This document shows positions 35,873 through 47,931 of a stretch of DNA of 64,000 nucleotides, one piece after another (the stretch's first letter is position 1; each line of letters starts with the position of its first letter). The notes under the pieces were generated by a model. It saw only the letters and a list, made by a program, of their open reading frames with translations. It was not told the origin of the DNA and did no database searches. The translations under genes and the position numbers were made by a program. This stretch comes from Cylindrobasidium torrendii FP15055 ss-10. Lineage: Eukaryota; Basidiomycota; Agaricomycetes; Agaricales; Physalacriaceae. The DNA lies in the NCBI GenBank assembly GCA_000934385.1, contig KN880440.1:229206-293205 (forward strand), read 5' to 3'.

Positions 35873-36271
35873 GAGAATTCGAGGCGTATATATCATTGTT
35901 ATAATTGTAGGCGGCCATTGGCTGCACCTCAAGCACGGAAATACTAGGCAGGAAATGTAGATACCCTACTTACATGAATCTGATGACTTTCATGCTCTCA
36001 TCTTTCCAGCATTTTTGGATTCGGACACTGCAGTCGAGCCCTTACAGATACGGTGATGAGAATTGGGGAGTGCAGGTAACGCACGTCGTATTTGTTCAGG
36101 TACTTATAGCGCTCTCACGATGCTGTTGAGAAGGAATGCGCGACCACTGAGCGCTGAGCGCTGAGCGTTGGAGACCACCTTGTACAAACAAGTTCCAAGT
36201 CTACAGCCACAGGACATGTCTGTCGTACAACAAGCAGAACAAAAGATACAACAAACATATGCATGTATGTA
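35873..36271. other. convergent intergenic region with small tandem repeat
   Basis: This is the 3' flank of the coiled-coil gene and of SPB1. It contains three copies of CTGAGCG in tandem at about 36147-36167. No gene is seen. Confidence 0.4.
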
Positions 36272-39265
36272 CTACCGCTTCTTCTCGGCCTTGGCCTTGC
36301 GCTTTTTCGCTCTCAATTCTTTCTTCATACGAGAGTCGACCATGGTATAGCGACCCTTGACACCCTTTGGCCTTCCCTTTACACCCTTGTGGGCGCCCTT
36401 GGCAACGACCAAGGCAGGTTGTGCTTTTTTGTGCCCCGAGGATGCACCCTTGCGCATGAGCTTCTCGATCTGCTGTGCCTTCTCGCGCTCCGAAATGTCT
36501 GTCGTCGAGTTGACACCCTCCGCCTTCTTCATCGCCTTCTCCAGACGCTGAACAGCTTTGAATTTCTTGCGCGCTTTGGCTTCGGCGATCTTCTTTATAG
36601 GGCGCGCGTCGAGAGCGCGTTGCTTGGCACGAAGGGCAGCGACAGCCTCTTTGGTGACCGGAAGATTGGGCTTGTAATGCTTCGACTCTTCATCGAGGAA
36701 CCAACTTGGCAAACCGTCCTTGGAGTTCAAAGAGTACCGCGAAAATCCGTCGTTAATCAAAGCAGTCTTCGAGGTTTCGCGGTTGACAAGCTGTTGCGCA
36801 AGCGTGACCGCCTCTGCGGTATTCAATCCAAGAGCTAAGGACGGTGTCAATCTGGTAAACACGGCGCGTAGTTTACAATCATACCTTGTATTTGTGCACG
36901 CTTGGCCTCATCCATGTCGTCGTCCTCAACGTCCCACATAGTATCATCTTCTTCATCCTGAGGCACAATCTCGAAATCATCGTTGTCACTTTCACTGTCT
37001 TCGGCGTCGGGCGTCTAAGCAATTTGTTAGCTTTCATGTACACATCTGAATCCGAGCCTGACCTCCATATCAACATCAGCATCCTCTGCGGCATCCTCCA
37101 TCTCGACAGCATCATCTTCCACGTTGTCAAGCTCGTCACCCAAGCCCTTGAAGACATCCTGACTGAACCAGACCTTTGAAGCCTGGCTAGCTGGCGGTGC
37201 GGGTCCCTTCAAAGAGGTGACAAGACGGGTCCGTTTCTCCCGTCCGTTTGGTAGCGCGCTGCCCTGCCGCTTCTTGCTAGGTTGTACAGGCTCATCGTCG
37301 TCGCTTTCGTCCTCCGAAGAGTCACCATCGTCTCTCTTTCTCCTTTGCATCACATCCCAGCCACCATCCTCACTTTCCGCGTCGCTCCCATCCTCGTCCG
37401 CGTCCTCGTCATCACCTCCAGCACCAATGCCGCCCCATTCCGTGTTTTTGGCACGCTGCGCCTCCTTGACCTTGAACTTCGCATCACGCTCCTGCATCCG
37501 GGTTTGGTACATGTCATAAAGCCCATCCAGCTCTGCCTCAAGCCCTTGAAGCCGCCGCTCCCTTGCCTCGTCCTCATCATCATCGTCAAAGTTCTCCTCA
37601 TCCCCTTCGCCATCTGCCTCTGAGTCTTCCGGCTCGTCGTCTACATTGGAGAAGTCGACCTGCTTGCCTGTCTTTCCCTCTGGTAATTGACGCTCGGCAG
37701 CAGCCAGATCAAAAACATCTTCTTGGCCGATGCCCAAGGAAGCGTCCTGGAACTCAAGACCGATGTCGAGCGGTGCGGTCATGGAAAGCTGCATTCGCGT
37801 GATGGTTTTGGTGCGAACCTCATTAGCTTTGCGTCGCTCCCGCTTCGTCCGCGCCGCTGCCTCAGAATTAAGACGTTCCAACTATATATGTTAAGTGAAT
37901 TGATTCTCCCATGACTTAGGATAATGGTCACCTCATTCTGGATTTGGGTTTCCTCATCAACCTCCTCTGTGATCTCGACGGTCTCCGTTGCATCCTCGGT
38001 GTTACTGATTTTATTGTCCAGACCGAGCTGTGCCAAGTCAGTAAAGTAGACACCACTCAAATCAAGGCGTGTCTACCTCTTCTCGTAGAGCCAGACGCCA
38101 TTTGAGAATGGCCTTGAAGTCACCCTTGCCTAGGACTTTAAGATCATCCAGGTTGGCCTTGATTTCGGGTGTGGTAACGTCGAGTTGCAGCCATCTACAC
38201 AGCTATCAATAATCTGAGTAGAGCACGAACAAATCAACGTACCCCTTCTCTTCGTCCGTGTCAAAAGCAATTTTGTTGTATGTACCAAGGACAGCGATTG
38301 GGTCTGGCTCCTTGACGAACTTCTCCACAGCACACGCCTTGAACAAGGTGTAGTCGCCATCTGCGTAACCGTCACGGTGGCGACGCTTCTTCTCAGGCTG
38401 GAAAACGTTGATTTGTGCATTATGCGCGACTTCCTTGTCGGACGGGAGGGACGCAGCAAGATCCTTGAAAACGTGCTTGGGGTCAAGGAATTTTGGATCG
38501 ATGAATTTTGGTGCATGGAATTCGCGACAGACGACGAAGATTTCGGCGGAGACGTTACTGTTGGGCAATGAGGAAGATACGGAAAGGAGGTGTAAGGCAC
38601 ATACCGAGATGAAGGAGGTTTTGTAGCTTCGACCTTGCCGAAAAGTTGGTTGAACACCCACATCAGGTTGTTGTAGTCGGCACTACGGAAAACCTTGGTT
38701 ACGAATGTTCCTCCCTTGGCTAGGAATTCGACCGCGAGTTTCAAACTCATGAGAACGAGTTCTGATTGACTGTACGCATCCTGAATCCATGCAGTACCAA
38801 CGTTGGGAGCACCGTCGTGAAGTACGACATCCGCTTTCCAGTCCTTCAACTCTCCTCGTAGCTGCTGGCGGCAAAGTGGGGTTGTAATGTCGGTTGCGAA
38901 TGTGACAACATGAGGAATCGGTTTGATTGGCACCAAATCAACACCTAGACACCATTCAGCAAAAGACGAAACTGGCCAGAATGACCACGCACCGACGATG
39001 ACACTATTCACGGGCATATATTTGCTAGCCACCTGCAGCCATCCACCGGGTGCCGCACAAAGATCTATACAACATCTTGCAGACTCCAGGAAAGAGTACT
39101 TTTTGTTAAGTTGGATGAGCTTGAACGCTGAACGGGCTCGGTAGCCCTGTTCTCTGATACAGATGTTAGTTACAACAGCAAGCAATAGAATTATCCAACG
39201 CACTTGGCAAGCTTATAATACTTATCCAAACGACCCTTTCCCGTCTTTTTTTGAGCCTTGCCCAT
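36272..39265 (-). CDS. SPB1: SPB1, 25S rRNA 2'-O-methyltransferase and 60S assembly factor
   Basis: Nucleolar FtsJ-type methyltransferase that modifies the 25S A-loop guanosine and is needed for 60S maturation. Exon 1 is [20 protein letters not shown]; the next exon begins [20 protein letters not shown]. The SAM site is [31 protein letters not shown] and [19 protein letters not shown] complete the K-D-K-E core. Then come [20 protein letters not shown] and [15 protein letters not shown], an acidic middle with several D/E runs ([18 protein letters not shown]), and the basic Spb1_C tail ending [20 protein letters not shown]. Size and layout match yeast Spb1. It is divergent from the TMEM256 gene across 133 bp. 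Confidence 0.95.
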
Positions 39266-39398
39266 GATTGAAAGAAATGAAAGTTCTCGATCGAATTGCT
39301 TACACTTTCCCATTTAGTCACAGCCAGTTTCGACTTCCATCCGTGCCGCGAGGCGCTCGCACACTCCGAGCTTGTCCAAAACTTGTCCATCTACTATC

Positions 39399-40011
39399 AT
39401 GAACCGCATTATCTGGAAGACTGGCGCGGTATTCGGTAGGATTCCAAAAATATTATTGTGGTAGCATTCTCCCAATGTTATAAAGCTACGGTTGGTGTAA
39501 TCGCTGGTGCATTTGGAGGCCAGTTCAGTTAGCTATGCTGGCTTGTAGTGATGGACTGAGACCCGTGTAGCTCATGGCCTGCGCTCGAAGCCTGGGATGA
39601 CACCAGAAAAAATCCACGCTTGGGAGACTGCGTCCCACTATGCTGTAATTATCAGCCTTGCATTGTTGTGAAGACATTTCTCAAACGTTTTCAGATGTTC
39701 AATGGTCTTGGCTTGCTTGCCGTGTCTTTGCATCCTCGATTTGCGCTGCATCCAGTGGCTGGACCCGCTATTGCCGTTGGAGGGGCTCTCTTTTCGGGGT
39801 CCATCTTCTTGTTGACTCTCCTGTACACCAACAACACATCCACGTCTATGCGCAATCTTATTCGCCCGATCCAGGTCTCCGAATGCAAAATTCTTGGGTC
39901 CCGTCACGCCGCTGGGAGGAAGCATCCTCATTGTTGGGTAAGCTCGCGGTTCCTCAGCTCCGCATCGTTCACTGACAAACGCCTGTTAGCTACTGCTCCC
40001 TGCTATTCTAG
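39399..40011 (+). CDS. small TMEM256/DUF423 membrane protein
   Basis: Short multi-pass membrane protein, function unknown, widely conserved in bacteria and mitochondria-bearing eukaryotes. It is too fragmented by introns to show as one ORF. Splicing gives MNRIIWKTGAVFGATVGVIA, then GAFGG, AHGLRSKPGMTPEKIHAWET, ASHYAMFNGLGLLAVSLHPR, VAGPAIAVGGALFSGSIFLL and NAKFLGPVTPLGGSILIVGY, ending CSLLF at TAG 40009-40011. The family hallmarks are the AFGAHGL-like stretch, the W-x-T-A-x-x-Y helix, the FSGSIFLL helix and the GPVTPLGG loop. About 120 residues with four helices and five introns in 613 bp. Confidence 0.86.
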
Positions 40012-40497
40012 TCTTTCAACAGTCCAGGAGCCAGATTCTTAAATACAGAAACAATCTCACTTATTGTGCGGCAAGTAAATCTTGGTTATGTATCGGGCAC
40101 AAGATCAAATACAACACCTTGAGTGCAACAGAGGAACAATTGGCTGGGAAATGTCTTACATGACAAAGAAGGCAGAAAGTCACCGCGTCTCAGTATATAA
40201 AAGCCTGTCGAGGCTCCCTGAGACACCAAGTTCAACGCATTGTTGATCTGGCCGTGGGAGCGTGACCCTGACGCGTCAAGACCACGTGATTTGCTATCGT
40301 GGGAATCCAAATCCGGATCAGGGTGCAAATTTCCCTTGTCAGCGCACCATCATCATCTCCGACTGCGCCTAGCGTTGATATATTTCTTATCTTCTCAAAT
40401 ATCTCTATCTTCTTGTCTACTCGCGCCCAAGTCGCGTACTCTATCCCGCCGTTGCGTCCTTCGCGTTGTCGTCGCGTCTACACGTGGCCTTGACCTC
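40012..40497 (+). promoter_or_regulatory. upstream region of the zinc-finger gene with CCAAT, TATA, MCB and E-box
   Basis: In order: an inverted CCAAT box (ATTGG, 40139-40143), a strong TATA box TATATAAAA (40194-40202), the palindrome TGACGCGTCA containing an MluI box (40269-40278), and CACGTG (40283-40288). The TATA lies about 296 bp before the ATG at 40498, implying a long 5' UTR or a second transcription start nearer the ATG. Confidence 0.5.
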
Positions 40498-42185
40498 ATG
40501 TCTGACTCGCCCGCTTTGTCGGCCGCTCTACCGGCCATCCCGACCCCCAGCGCCTTTTCCCTCACCGCGTCCGCCATCAGAGCAACCCTCAAGCGCTCAT
40601 TCACCGACCTCGATCTGCACCCCGCCGAGGACTCATTCAATCCCCGCCCATACGCTCCAGCGCGTACTTCCAGCGAATCAGCATCCCGCCTCAGAGTTTC
40701 CCATAGAGCAGGCCGCCCGGTCGCTCCCCCGACCACATCCCAGGACGTTAGCGAAGAAGACCCTGATGTCATCATCATCCATCCGCCTTTTGTCACCTTC
40801 CCCAACGCTCACCAAGCCCCCGATGGCCTCACCTATGGTGTTCTCGCCGCCAATCCCGACTGGTTTCTTGACAGCAAGGACTTCATCCTTCTTGACAACC
40901 TAAATCCAAATCCGAATGCAATTGCATACCCAGCTTTCCTTGAACCGCCCCGTGGCTGGTGCCCCACAAAGAAGAGGGACGCGAAGACCGTCAAGGCAGG
41001 CGAAGCATGCCCTGAGGGCGATGAACTCAAACTTCGTTGCACTTTTTGCCGTCGTGGATATTCCGGTGTAAACGCCAAAAGTATGTGGCGGCGACATGTC
41101 TTCGAAAAGCACAAAGTCGCCATGTCTAACAGACGCGATGGAGGTGCAGAGATCCGGCCCAGAGGCCGCGGGGCAACGAGTAAGTCTTTTTAACCATAAC
41201 CATCAAACAAATCCTGACTTCTGCATCAGAGGAAAACCGCAAGCCCGCATCTCGCGCTCAGGAAGGCCGCCCTGCCTTCGCTGAAATTGCAACTCAGAGT
41301 ACACTTACCAACGCGCCTATTACGTTCGAGGCCAAGTCCACTGGAAGAAAGCGAAAGGCCGACAAGTCCCCTGAACCCGAACACCTTTCGGGGCTTGAAT
41401 CAGAGGAAGGGGAACTTGATGCTGAGCCAGAGCCAGTGCCGATCCTTTCCTCATCTTGCGATGTATCTTTTTCTTCGGATGCGAGCACACCCCCGCCGTC
41501 TACGCCGTTGCGAGGCGAGGTCGATTCTGTTGCTATCACGACGACTGAGTCGCCCTATGACCCCACAGCGACGCCTGCGTTCATTCATTCGTCACCCAAA
41601 GCCCCGTCCGCATGGCGTTTCCCGAGTCCAGCCTTTCCTCTTGTATCACTCCAGCGTCAACTTTCATTGGGCGCTCTCACCCGCCCATCACCTCTAGGAA
41701 AGGCGTCTCCGCTTTTTACAAGCCCGCTCAGGCGTGGCCGCTATCAGGCAACCCCACTCAAGTCAATGATGACCTCAAGCTCCCCTGTAGCCTTTTCCCC
41801 TTCCCCACTCTCTCGTCTCAGTTCAAGGGAGCAACTTGATGACTTTGATCATGGTGATATTCCTGCAAACTGGTCACTTTTCCGCTCGCCAGCATTTGCC
41901 CTCCCCATCGATGAACCCTCCGCGAAAGAGGACAGCCCAGTCATCCGGAGCCAACCATTGCCAGAGGAAAGCCCGGTCAGCTTGCTAGAACCGTTCCACC
42001 TCAATGCTATGCACTCTACGCCAGACACCAGCAGCCAATCCGACATCAACCTCATCACCTCGCATCTGCTGTCTCCGATAGCTGCCTCTCGCAAGCGCAT
42101 CAGAGCCACAGATGACGATGACGCTGGCATGGATGATTGGGTGCCGTCGAGCCCGACCGCACACAAGCGTCGCAAAGTCGCTTAA
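40498..42185 (+). CDS. basidiomycete protein with one atypical C2H2 zinc finger
   Basis: Function unknown. ATG at 40498 (MSDSPALSAALPAIPTPSAF) is favoured; the frame is open further upstream but without an ATG. An N-terminal Ser/Pro region precedes ASAIRATLKRSFTDLDLHP. The finger is CTFCRRGYSGVNAKSMWRRH, then VFEKH, a C-x2-C-x15-H-x4-H arrangement with a wider loop than classical C2H2. It is flanked by basic stretches (RGWCPTKKRDAKTVK; RGRGAT). One intron with a GTAAGT donor lies near 41180-41227. The second half is low-complexity Ser/Pro/Glu and ends in KRRKVA, a likely nuclear signal. A DNA- or chromatin-binding role is inference. Confidence 0.75.
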
Positions 42186-42893
42186 GCGTCCTTTCCCCTA
42201 CATATATCGTGCTATCGTTGCTCTGTGGTCCTCGCATTTGCACCACTGTTGTACAAATCACCCCTCTTACCTCCCAGCCCGGCCTGCGAACATGAACAGT
42301 TCTTTTAACGAGTCCAGTCTCGTTTCGACGATATTTAACCACTTACCTATGTTTACCTCTGGTCCTTTTCTCGTACTTGTCGTGCTTTCTGAGTCTTACT
42401 TATGTAGCTGTTGTGCGTTGTGGTTCTGTATTTTGACGGCGTCCCCGCACGAGTGTGGTCTTGTAGTTGTGTACTCCGTAAAGTACCAATTGAAGTGTGT
42501 TTTGCGGCGCGAGAGGCTCTCATTATATCTTCCCGAATTTTTGTCGTTGGTTGCCAAAATCGTGTTGCCTCGCTCTTGCGGCGCGCGATGGCGCATCTTA
42601 GTCAGCCATCATCCATCAGAAGCCCAATGATCGCACTAGGGAGCAGAGCGTCGCTCCCCTCCACCACGGTCACCCTCATCTGCTTCCCTGGCCAGGCTAG
42701 TTCCGCGCCGCAAACAGTGCGTTCTTGGATGCAGCGACGACTGGCACCGGCAGTAGGGCCGTATCTGACGATTTCTGGAAACTGTTTCAGTTCCATTGTA
42801 TCCAACAACCAGCCCCCGCCCACCCGGATAAGCCCCCAGTTCCGCGGACAGTGCCCACACGTTCCTGCTCCCAATAGACGTCGCCGCCCAGCA
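42186..42893. other. intergenic region upstream of Rac1
   Basis: This is the 3' flank of the zinc-finger gene and the promoter and 5' UTR of Rac1. It contains pyrimidine-rich stretches typical of fungal promoters. No further gene is seen. Confidence 0.4.
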
Positions 42894-43848
42894 TGCAAGC
42901 CATCAAGTGTATGTAGGAATGCCGCCATATGACCGCCGCGTGCTCATCGTTCCCGCCAGGTGTCGTCGTTGGAGATGGTGCGGTCGGAAAGGCGCGTTAC
43001 ATGGCCTGAGCTATTGTTTACGTTCTAATGTGGTTATAGACTTGCCTGTTGATCTCTTACACGACCAATGCGTTCCCGGTATGTTGCTTTGTCGTCGCCT
43101 CGGGTGCACTACTGACCAATGGCACAGGGAGAATACATTCCGACCGGTAGCCGACACCTCCCTGGTTGATTGCACCGACGCTGACACCAAACTCATAGTT
43201 TTCGATAACTACTCTGCCAATGTCATGGTCGACGGCAAGACGATTTCACTCGGTCTTTGGGATACTGCTGGCCAAGAGGACTACGATCGCCTGCGCCCAC
43301 TCTCATACCCCCAGACCGACGTTTTCTTAATCTGCTTCTCGCTTGTCAGCCCTCCGAGTTATGAGAACGTCCGCACCAAGGTAAGCGCTGCACGGTCTTG
43401 GTATGATGTACTGGTTGACTAAATACCCGACAGTGGTACCCTGAAATATCGCATCATGCTCCCCAAACGTCCATCGTGCTTGTCGGCACGAAGCTCGATC
43501 TGCGGGAAGATCCTGCCACAATAGAGAAATTGCGAGACCGGTGCGTGCGATGGCCATCGTCTGCGTTGTCTGTGGCTGATTGATTGCGTGCGTCAGTCGC
43601 ATGGCGCCCATCCAGTACGCGCAAGGTGTTGCCATGGCCAAGGACATCGGCGCCGTGAAGTACTTGGAGTGTTCTGCGCTCACTCAGAAGGGCCTGAAGA
43701 CCGTCTTTGACGAAGCGATTCGCGCCGTCTGTGCGTCGCCTATATATTATTTTTCTATCCAAGCATCCGCTGACGATGGTCAACAGTGAACCCCCCTGCA
43801 AGGCCTGACAGGGGCAAGTCGAAGAAAGGAGGATGCATTATTGCATGA
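42894..43848 (+). CDS. RAC1: Rho-family GTPase Rac1
   Basis: Small GTPase controlling actin, polarity and hyphal growth at the plasma membrane. Spliced exons read [16 protein letters not shown] (P-loop), [19 protein letters not shown] (switch I Thr), [40 protein letters not shown] (switch II), the NKxD equivalent [10 protein letters not shown], and [20 protein letters not shown] with the SAL motif. The tail [17 protein letters not shown] supplies a polybasic stretch and a CAAX box (CIIA). The Trp in KWYPEI and the QKGLK helix favour Rac over Cdc42. Six or so introns interrupt it; the one after the P-loop Lys is GC-AG. About 193 residues, exact family length. Confidence 0.95.
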
Positions 43849-44480
43849 GCTGGATATGCTGTGGGCGCACACACTGGCGCAGATAGTTGTCCGACACCTT
43901 ATATCACGCCATTTATACTGAACCCTTTGACGACCTGTATGTTCCTTCTACCTACTGCTTCAAGACCTCGGAGACTGCGCTATAATTGAAGACAGAGATA
44001 TCCTATTTTTTCCTCTGGTTTATTGCACCTTTCCCTTCCTTTTTTTTCTTTCTTCAAAATACGACAGCAATGAGATAAAGAGCGTGACGTGAGAGGCGCC
44101 GCTTTGGCCTGGTTCTAGACTGTTGCGACGTTCGGTGGGAAGTCGGTGCGCGTGGCAGGACCCATCGAATGATTAGACTCCCTGGACCCTGATCATCAGA
44201 GCGCCTGCTTCTGATCGGTCTTCCGAGGTTCCTTGCTTTCCACCGACTCCCACGTCGCGCAGTGGTCTACGGTCTTTGGCTGGTCTTCGCACGGCTCCTG
44301 CTTGCTCTGCGACTCTGGGTGGACCGTATGATTCGAAACTGAATCAGTGGCTTGAATTATAGTCCTGGGCACAATTTCCCCGCCTTTTACGCTCATTTGT
44401 GCGTCTGTATGCGTTCCTGGCCAGTACCGCAAGACTGACAGTAGTGCTCAGAACCCTCCAATCCTTTTCGCCGTCCCCCG
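43849..44480. other. intergenic region between Rac1 and the membrane-protein gene
   Basis: The Rac1 3' flank includes T-rich runs at 44028-44052. The right half should hold the promoter of the next gene. A 67-codon minus-strand frame (about 44196-44399) is the only other open frame of note and has no support. Confidence 0.4.
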
Positions 44481-47400
44481 ATGGCCTCCAGGTCGACTGG
44501 CACACGTTCCAATTTTCACCTTCGTTCACGTTCGCGGGACACCACTTTGTCCGGCATTGCCGATAGCACTATCAGTTTCGGCGTCGAATCCCTCTCACAG
44601 TTCCCCATTCCACCGCCGTCTGTTCCTACGACTCCCGACTCGTCTCGGGGTGCATTCCGGCAGCAGGTCACGCCGCGGAGCCATTCCCGAGGCGATGTCT
44701 CTGTCCCTTCTTCACCGTTCAACTCAGAGTTTTCGCCGCACGACTGGCACGAAGGCGCATCAAGCATCTATGTAGACGACGCCGAGGACCGGCTCCTGTC
44801 GACTTCGTTTATCACTTCGCTTCTCCGGGAACAACCCAAGAGCCCGACGAAACGATCATCAGTTGGCAGTGATGCGTACAGCGGCGTCTCAGAAATGACT
44901 TACCCGCCATCTGCGTCGCGCTTTGCAGATGCCAACATTCCTCCCGTGCCTCCGCTGTCGGGGCCCCTCAGCCCACACTCTGCGTACTCCATGAGCCGGC
45001 AGCAGACCTCGCGCACCCGGTCGTCGCAGGCCTTCCCAGCCATTCCAGAATCTGCAGCCAGCCAGGACGACATCTCCGAGGTCACCTCTATTGCACACGA
45101 TGAATCGGGTCCCACTGTCATTCGCTCGGCGCGTGCAGTGAGCATGCACGATGCTACCGTGTCCGGCATTGCCCCTGCAACCATACGGTCCATTCCCTCG
45201 ACAGAATTCCGGCGGCCAGCTGCACCTCCTGAACCCGCTGGTCGGCCACCGTCCCGTCAATCGCAGCGATCTACAAAGAGCTTTGCCTTTTCTTTACTTT
45301 CCAAGATTTCAGAGAGGAGTCGCCGCATTATACCTCCTTGGCGGAAAGATCTCGCCAAACCTCTGCCACCTATTCCCTCCATTGCTATCAACGACAGCCA
45401 GCAGCAGGAACAACAGCAGCAGAAGAAAGCGGAAGATGCTCTCCCACTTTCCCATCTTATTCTCCGAGCGACGAGGCTGGACAAGATGCTTGGTAGAGGT
45501 CATCACCCACACGATAGCACAGTTGCGTCCGTTCGAACCATACCCGACAAGAGTATACGCTCGTCGAACCTTATGATGTTGAATCAAGATGGAGGCTATT
45601 CTGTCGCCCACGACATCCATGGCCCTCGACATTCAAAGTACAGCGACCACTGGCAACTTTCGAGCGACCCTAATGTCGATTATCATGATGATGAGAAGAC
45701 CCCACCTTCGGGCTCACGGATATCAAGGAAGACCAAGAAGCTCTTGATCGCAGCGATTGTTGTCGTGATCTTGGTCGTTGCAATCGGTGTCGGTGTCGGG
45801 GTATCTCAAAGTCATAAGAACGACATGCCTACTTGTGACGAGGGACTAGCGGGATGGAAGTGTAACCTGAGTGCGTACGCCTCTCGCTCTTGATCGAATC
45901 CAAGGTTGACCTTATGTGCTCCAGATTCAACCTGTGTGTGCACATCTTCCGATACCTCTCGGTGCAATGGCCTCGCCCAGAGCATTGTCGACCTTACACC
46001 TACGATGAACTCGTTGTTCCAGGCAAACTACTCGCTGTCCGGTGTCTACTCTGCCATGTGGAATCTGCATGGGACATCCACCGGACGGGATTGCTCGGCC
46101 CAATCCAATGTTGCGGACGTGAGCAAGGTTCTTGCCGCATCCGATGTGGCCAACCGGACACAGTGGGCCTCGGCAGCATTGCTCTGGAATGCCGTACAAT
46201 CGCAGGATTTGGATGCTACTACTAGTCTGCAGGCGTTCATCTATAGTGCTCCTTGGTCGAATATACAGGGCACTGACGGGCCTGTTGCGGACGACGACGA
46301 CAAGTTTCTCGGCTCGGCGTCTGGCTTCAACTTTAATTTTGCCATGCAGACAATCTCTCAGGATACTGTCGATTATAAGGACAAAGGCCAACCAAGCAAT
46401 AGTCAAATATCCCGTGCGGACGATGTAGCCTCTGCAGCACTTGACCGGATGTATTCTGTAGCACTGGGTAAGCTCGGTTGATTACTAGGGAACCTCTTCT
46501 TGTGCTCACTGAACGCCCCTGCAGCTGCCTCGACACAGCGTCAGACTGCTTTACAAAACTATTGGACTGGGGCCATGGGACAGAGACAATCTGATCTGTC
46601 GGTGTTCATATCGCTTATTTCGTCGAGTACCATCCTCCTGCCTTTTGATGGCGAGACTATGGACGACGTGCTCGCGTCTTCTCCGAAAGCATTCCCCCCA
46701 CCCTTGTCATGCTACCCCAATCTATCGGACGACCAGGTCAAACAGATCGACGCTATAGAAAACGGGATATTTGGCCTTTCGAACGCACCCCAGCAATCCC
46801 GCTTTGACCTATCTTGTTATCCGGATCGACCCATTTACGGTGTATTGGACCCACTCCAGCTTCGGTTACCATTTATTCGCACTGAGCAGGGTGTTGCCCT
46901 GCAAGCAGTGAAGGTCAATCGCGATGTCGGCCCTCGTGTGGTCGTTCGTATGGGCGAGGTTCTGAGTCCCCTCCCGGGGAGCTCAGCCTCGTCCCTCGTT
47001 GGGAATACCCCACATCTTCGTGACTTTGGCACTCTCAACAATATGGACCATGTCATCTACTCGTGGCTTACCTCTATGGAAGTTTCGCTTGCAAACGCCA
47101 TTGCGTCGTACATCCTTGCCTACAAAACCACCCCGCCAGAGGTGTCGTCACTGATAGTCCAGAAGCTCGACAATGTGCCGACGCTGGAGGTCGCGGTCTT
47201 TGGGAGTGTGTTGGCCGAGGACATAGGCGGAGCCGTGTCGTCGTTTGCTACTGCGTCGGGCTCCCTGTTCTTCGGTTCGGATGAGGGTAGCGCGTTGAGA
47301 AACTTTACCATCGGTGTATTGCAGAAGCAGGTGGTATGGGCAGAAAACAGCACATCCGAGCAAGTGGCCTACGACACGACGTTGGACGACGATGATTTCA

Positions 47401-47507
47401 ACTCGGTGTGGGCTGCTGCCTCCGACGCTGTTGCAAACAATGTCACCGGTGTCGTGAATGAATTGGTGAACTCGTTGGCGAGCTTCGGAAAGATGGTATC
47501 ACAATGA
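44481..47507 (+). CDS. large type II single-pass membrane protein, function unknown
   Basis: I do not recognise a named family. Residues 1-420 are hydrophilic, Ser/Pro-rich and without a signal peptide (MASRSTGTRSNFHLRSRSRD), and include a Gln-rich run (QQQEQQQQKK). One strong helix, LLIAAIVVVILVVAIGVGVG at residues 421-440, follows the basic RISRKTKK, so the N terminus should be cytosolic. The roughly 520-residue C-terminal part starts with conserved-looking cysteines (CDEGLAGWKCN; CVCTSSDTSRCNGLAQSIVD) and has several N-glycosylation sequons (NYS, NRT, NFT, NST, NVT). Two introns, near 45869-45924 and 46469-46524. A cell-wall-facing or vacuolar lumen domain is inferred. Confidence 0.8.
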
Positions 47508-47931
47508 TATGTTGTGTGCCTTCTGTCGAGTTCTTGGTTAGGACGTTTTGTTTATGCTCTATGTATTCTGGATCACATTTTGCCCATACACATTTACATT
47601 TTACACATCTCCCCCCATTAAATTTCGTATATATGTTGCGGCCTTGTACAGGATCGACCGGCCATTTGCATAAGCAGTACTCTGTTCCATCGAATGGTGT
47701 GGGCGTCTCGGGCCGTTTCGCGAGACTCGAACTCTGAAGTTGAACGTTTTGGAAACAAACCCTCGGAGCGCCCGCCCAGGGGAGCGTCTGATAAACGATT
47801 CGCGTGGCTTCCTCGTGACCTCGGTCACCATAGGTGATCACCGAACCCTTGTCCGTAGCGCTATCCTTGCGTCTTGCTTCCTGCCATCATCACCGTAAGG
47901 GCGGACACATACCTTTTTATGATGCCCAAGG
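47508..47931. other. intergenic region
   Basis: This is the 3' flank of the membrane-protein gene and the promoter of the Zn2Cys6 factor. No gene, repeat or RNA is recognised. Confidence 0.4.

Noticed and set aside
36147..36167. three tandem CTGAGCG units
   Set aside because: Too short and isolated to be a functional repeat; probably slippage in a 3' flank.
39555..39600. tRNA-like stretch (gtgtagctcatggcctgcgctcgaagcctgggatgacacc)
   Set aside because: No cloverleaf could be drawn; it is the AHGLRSKPGMTPEK exon of the TMEM256/DUF423 gene.
44196..44399. 67-codon minus-strand ORF with a protein-like sequence
   Set aside because: It lies in the promoter of the membrane-protein gene; no introns, homologues or promoter of its own can be supported.
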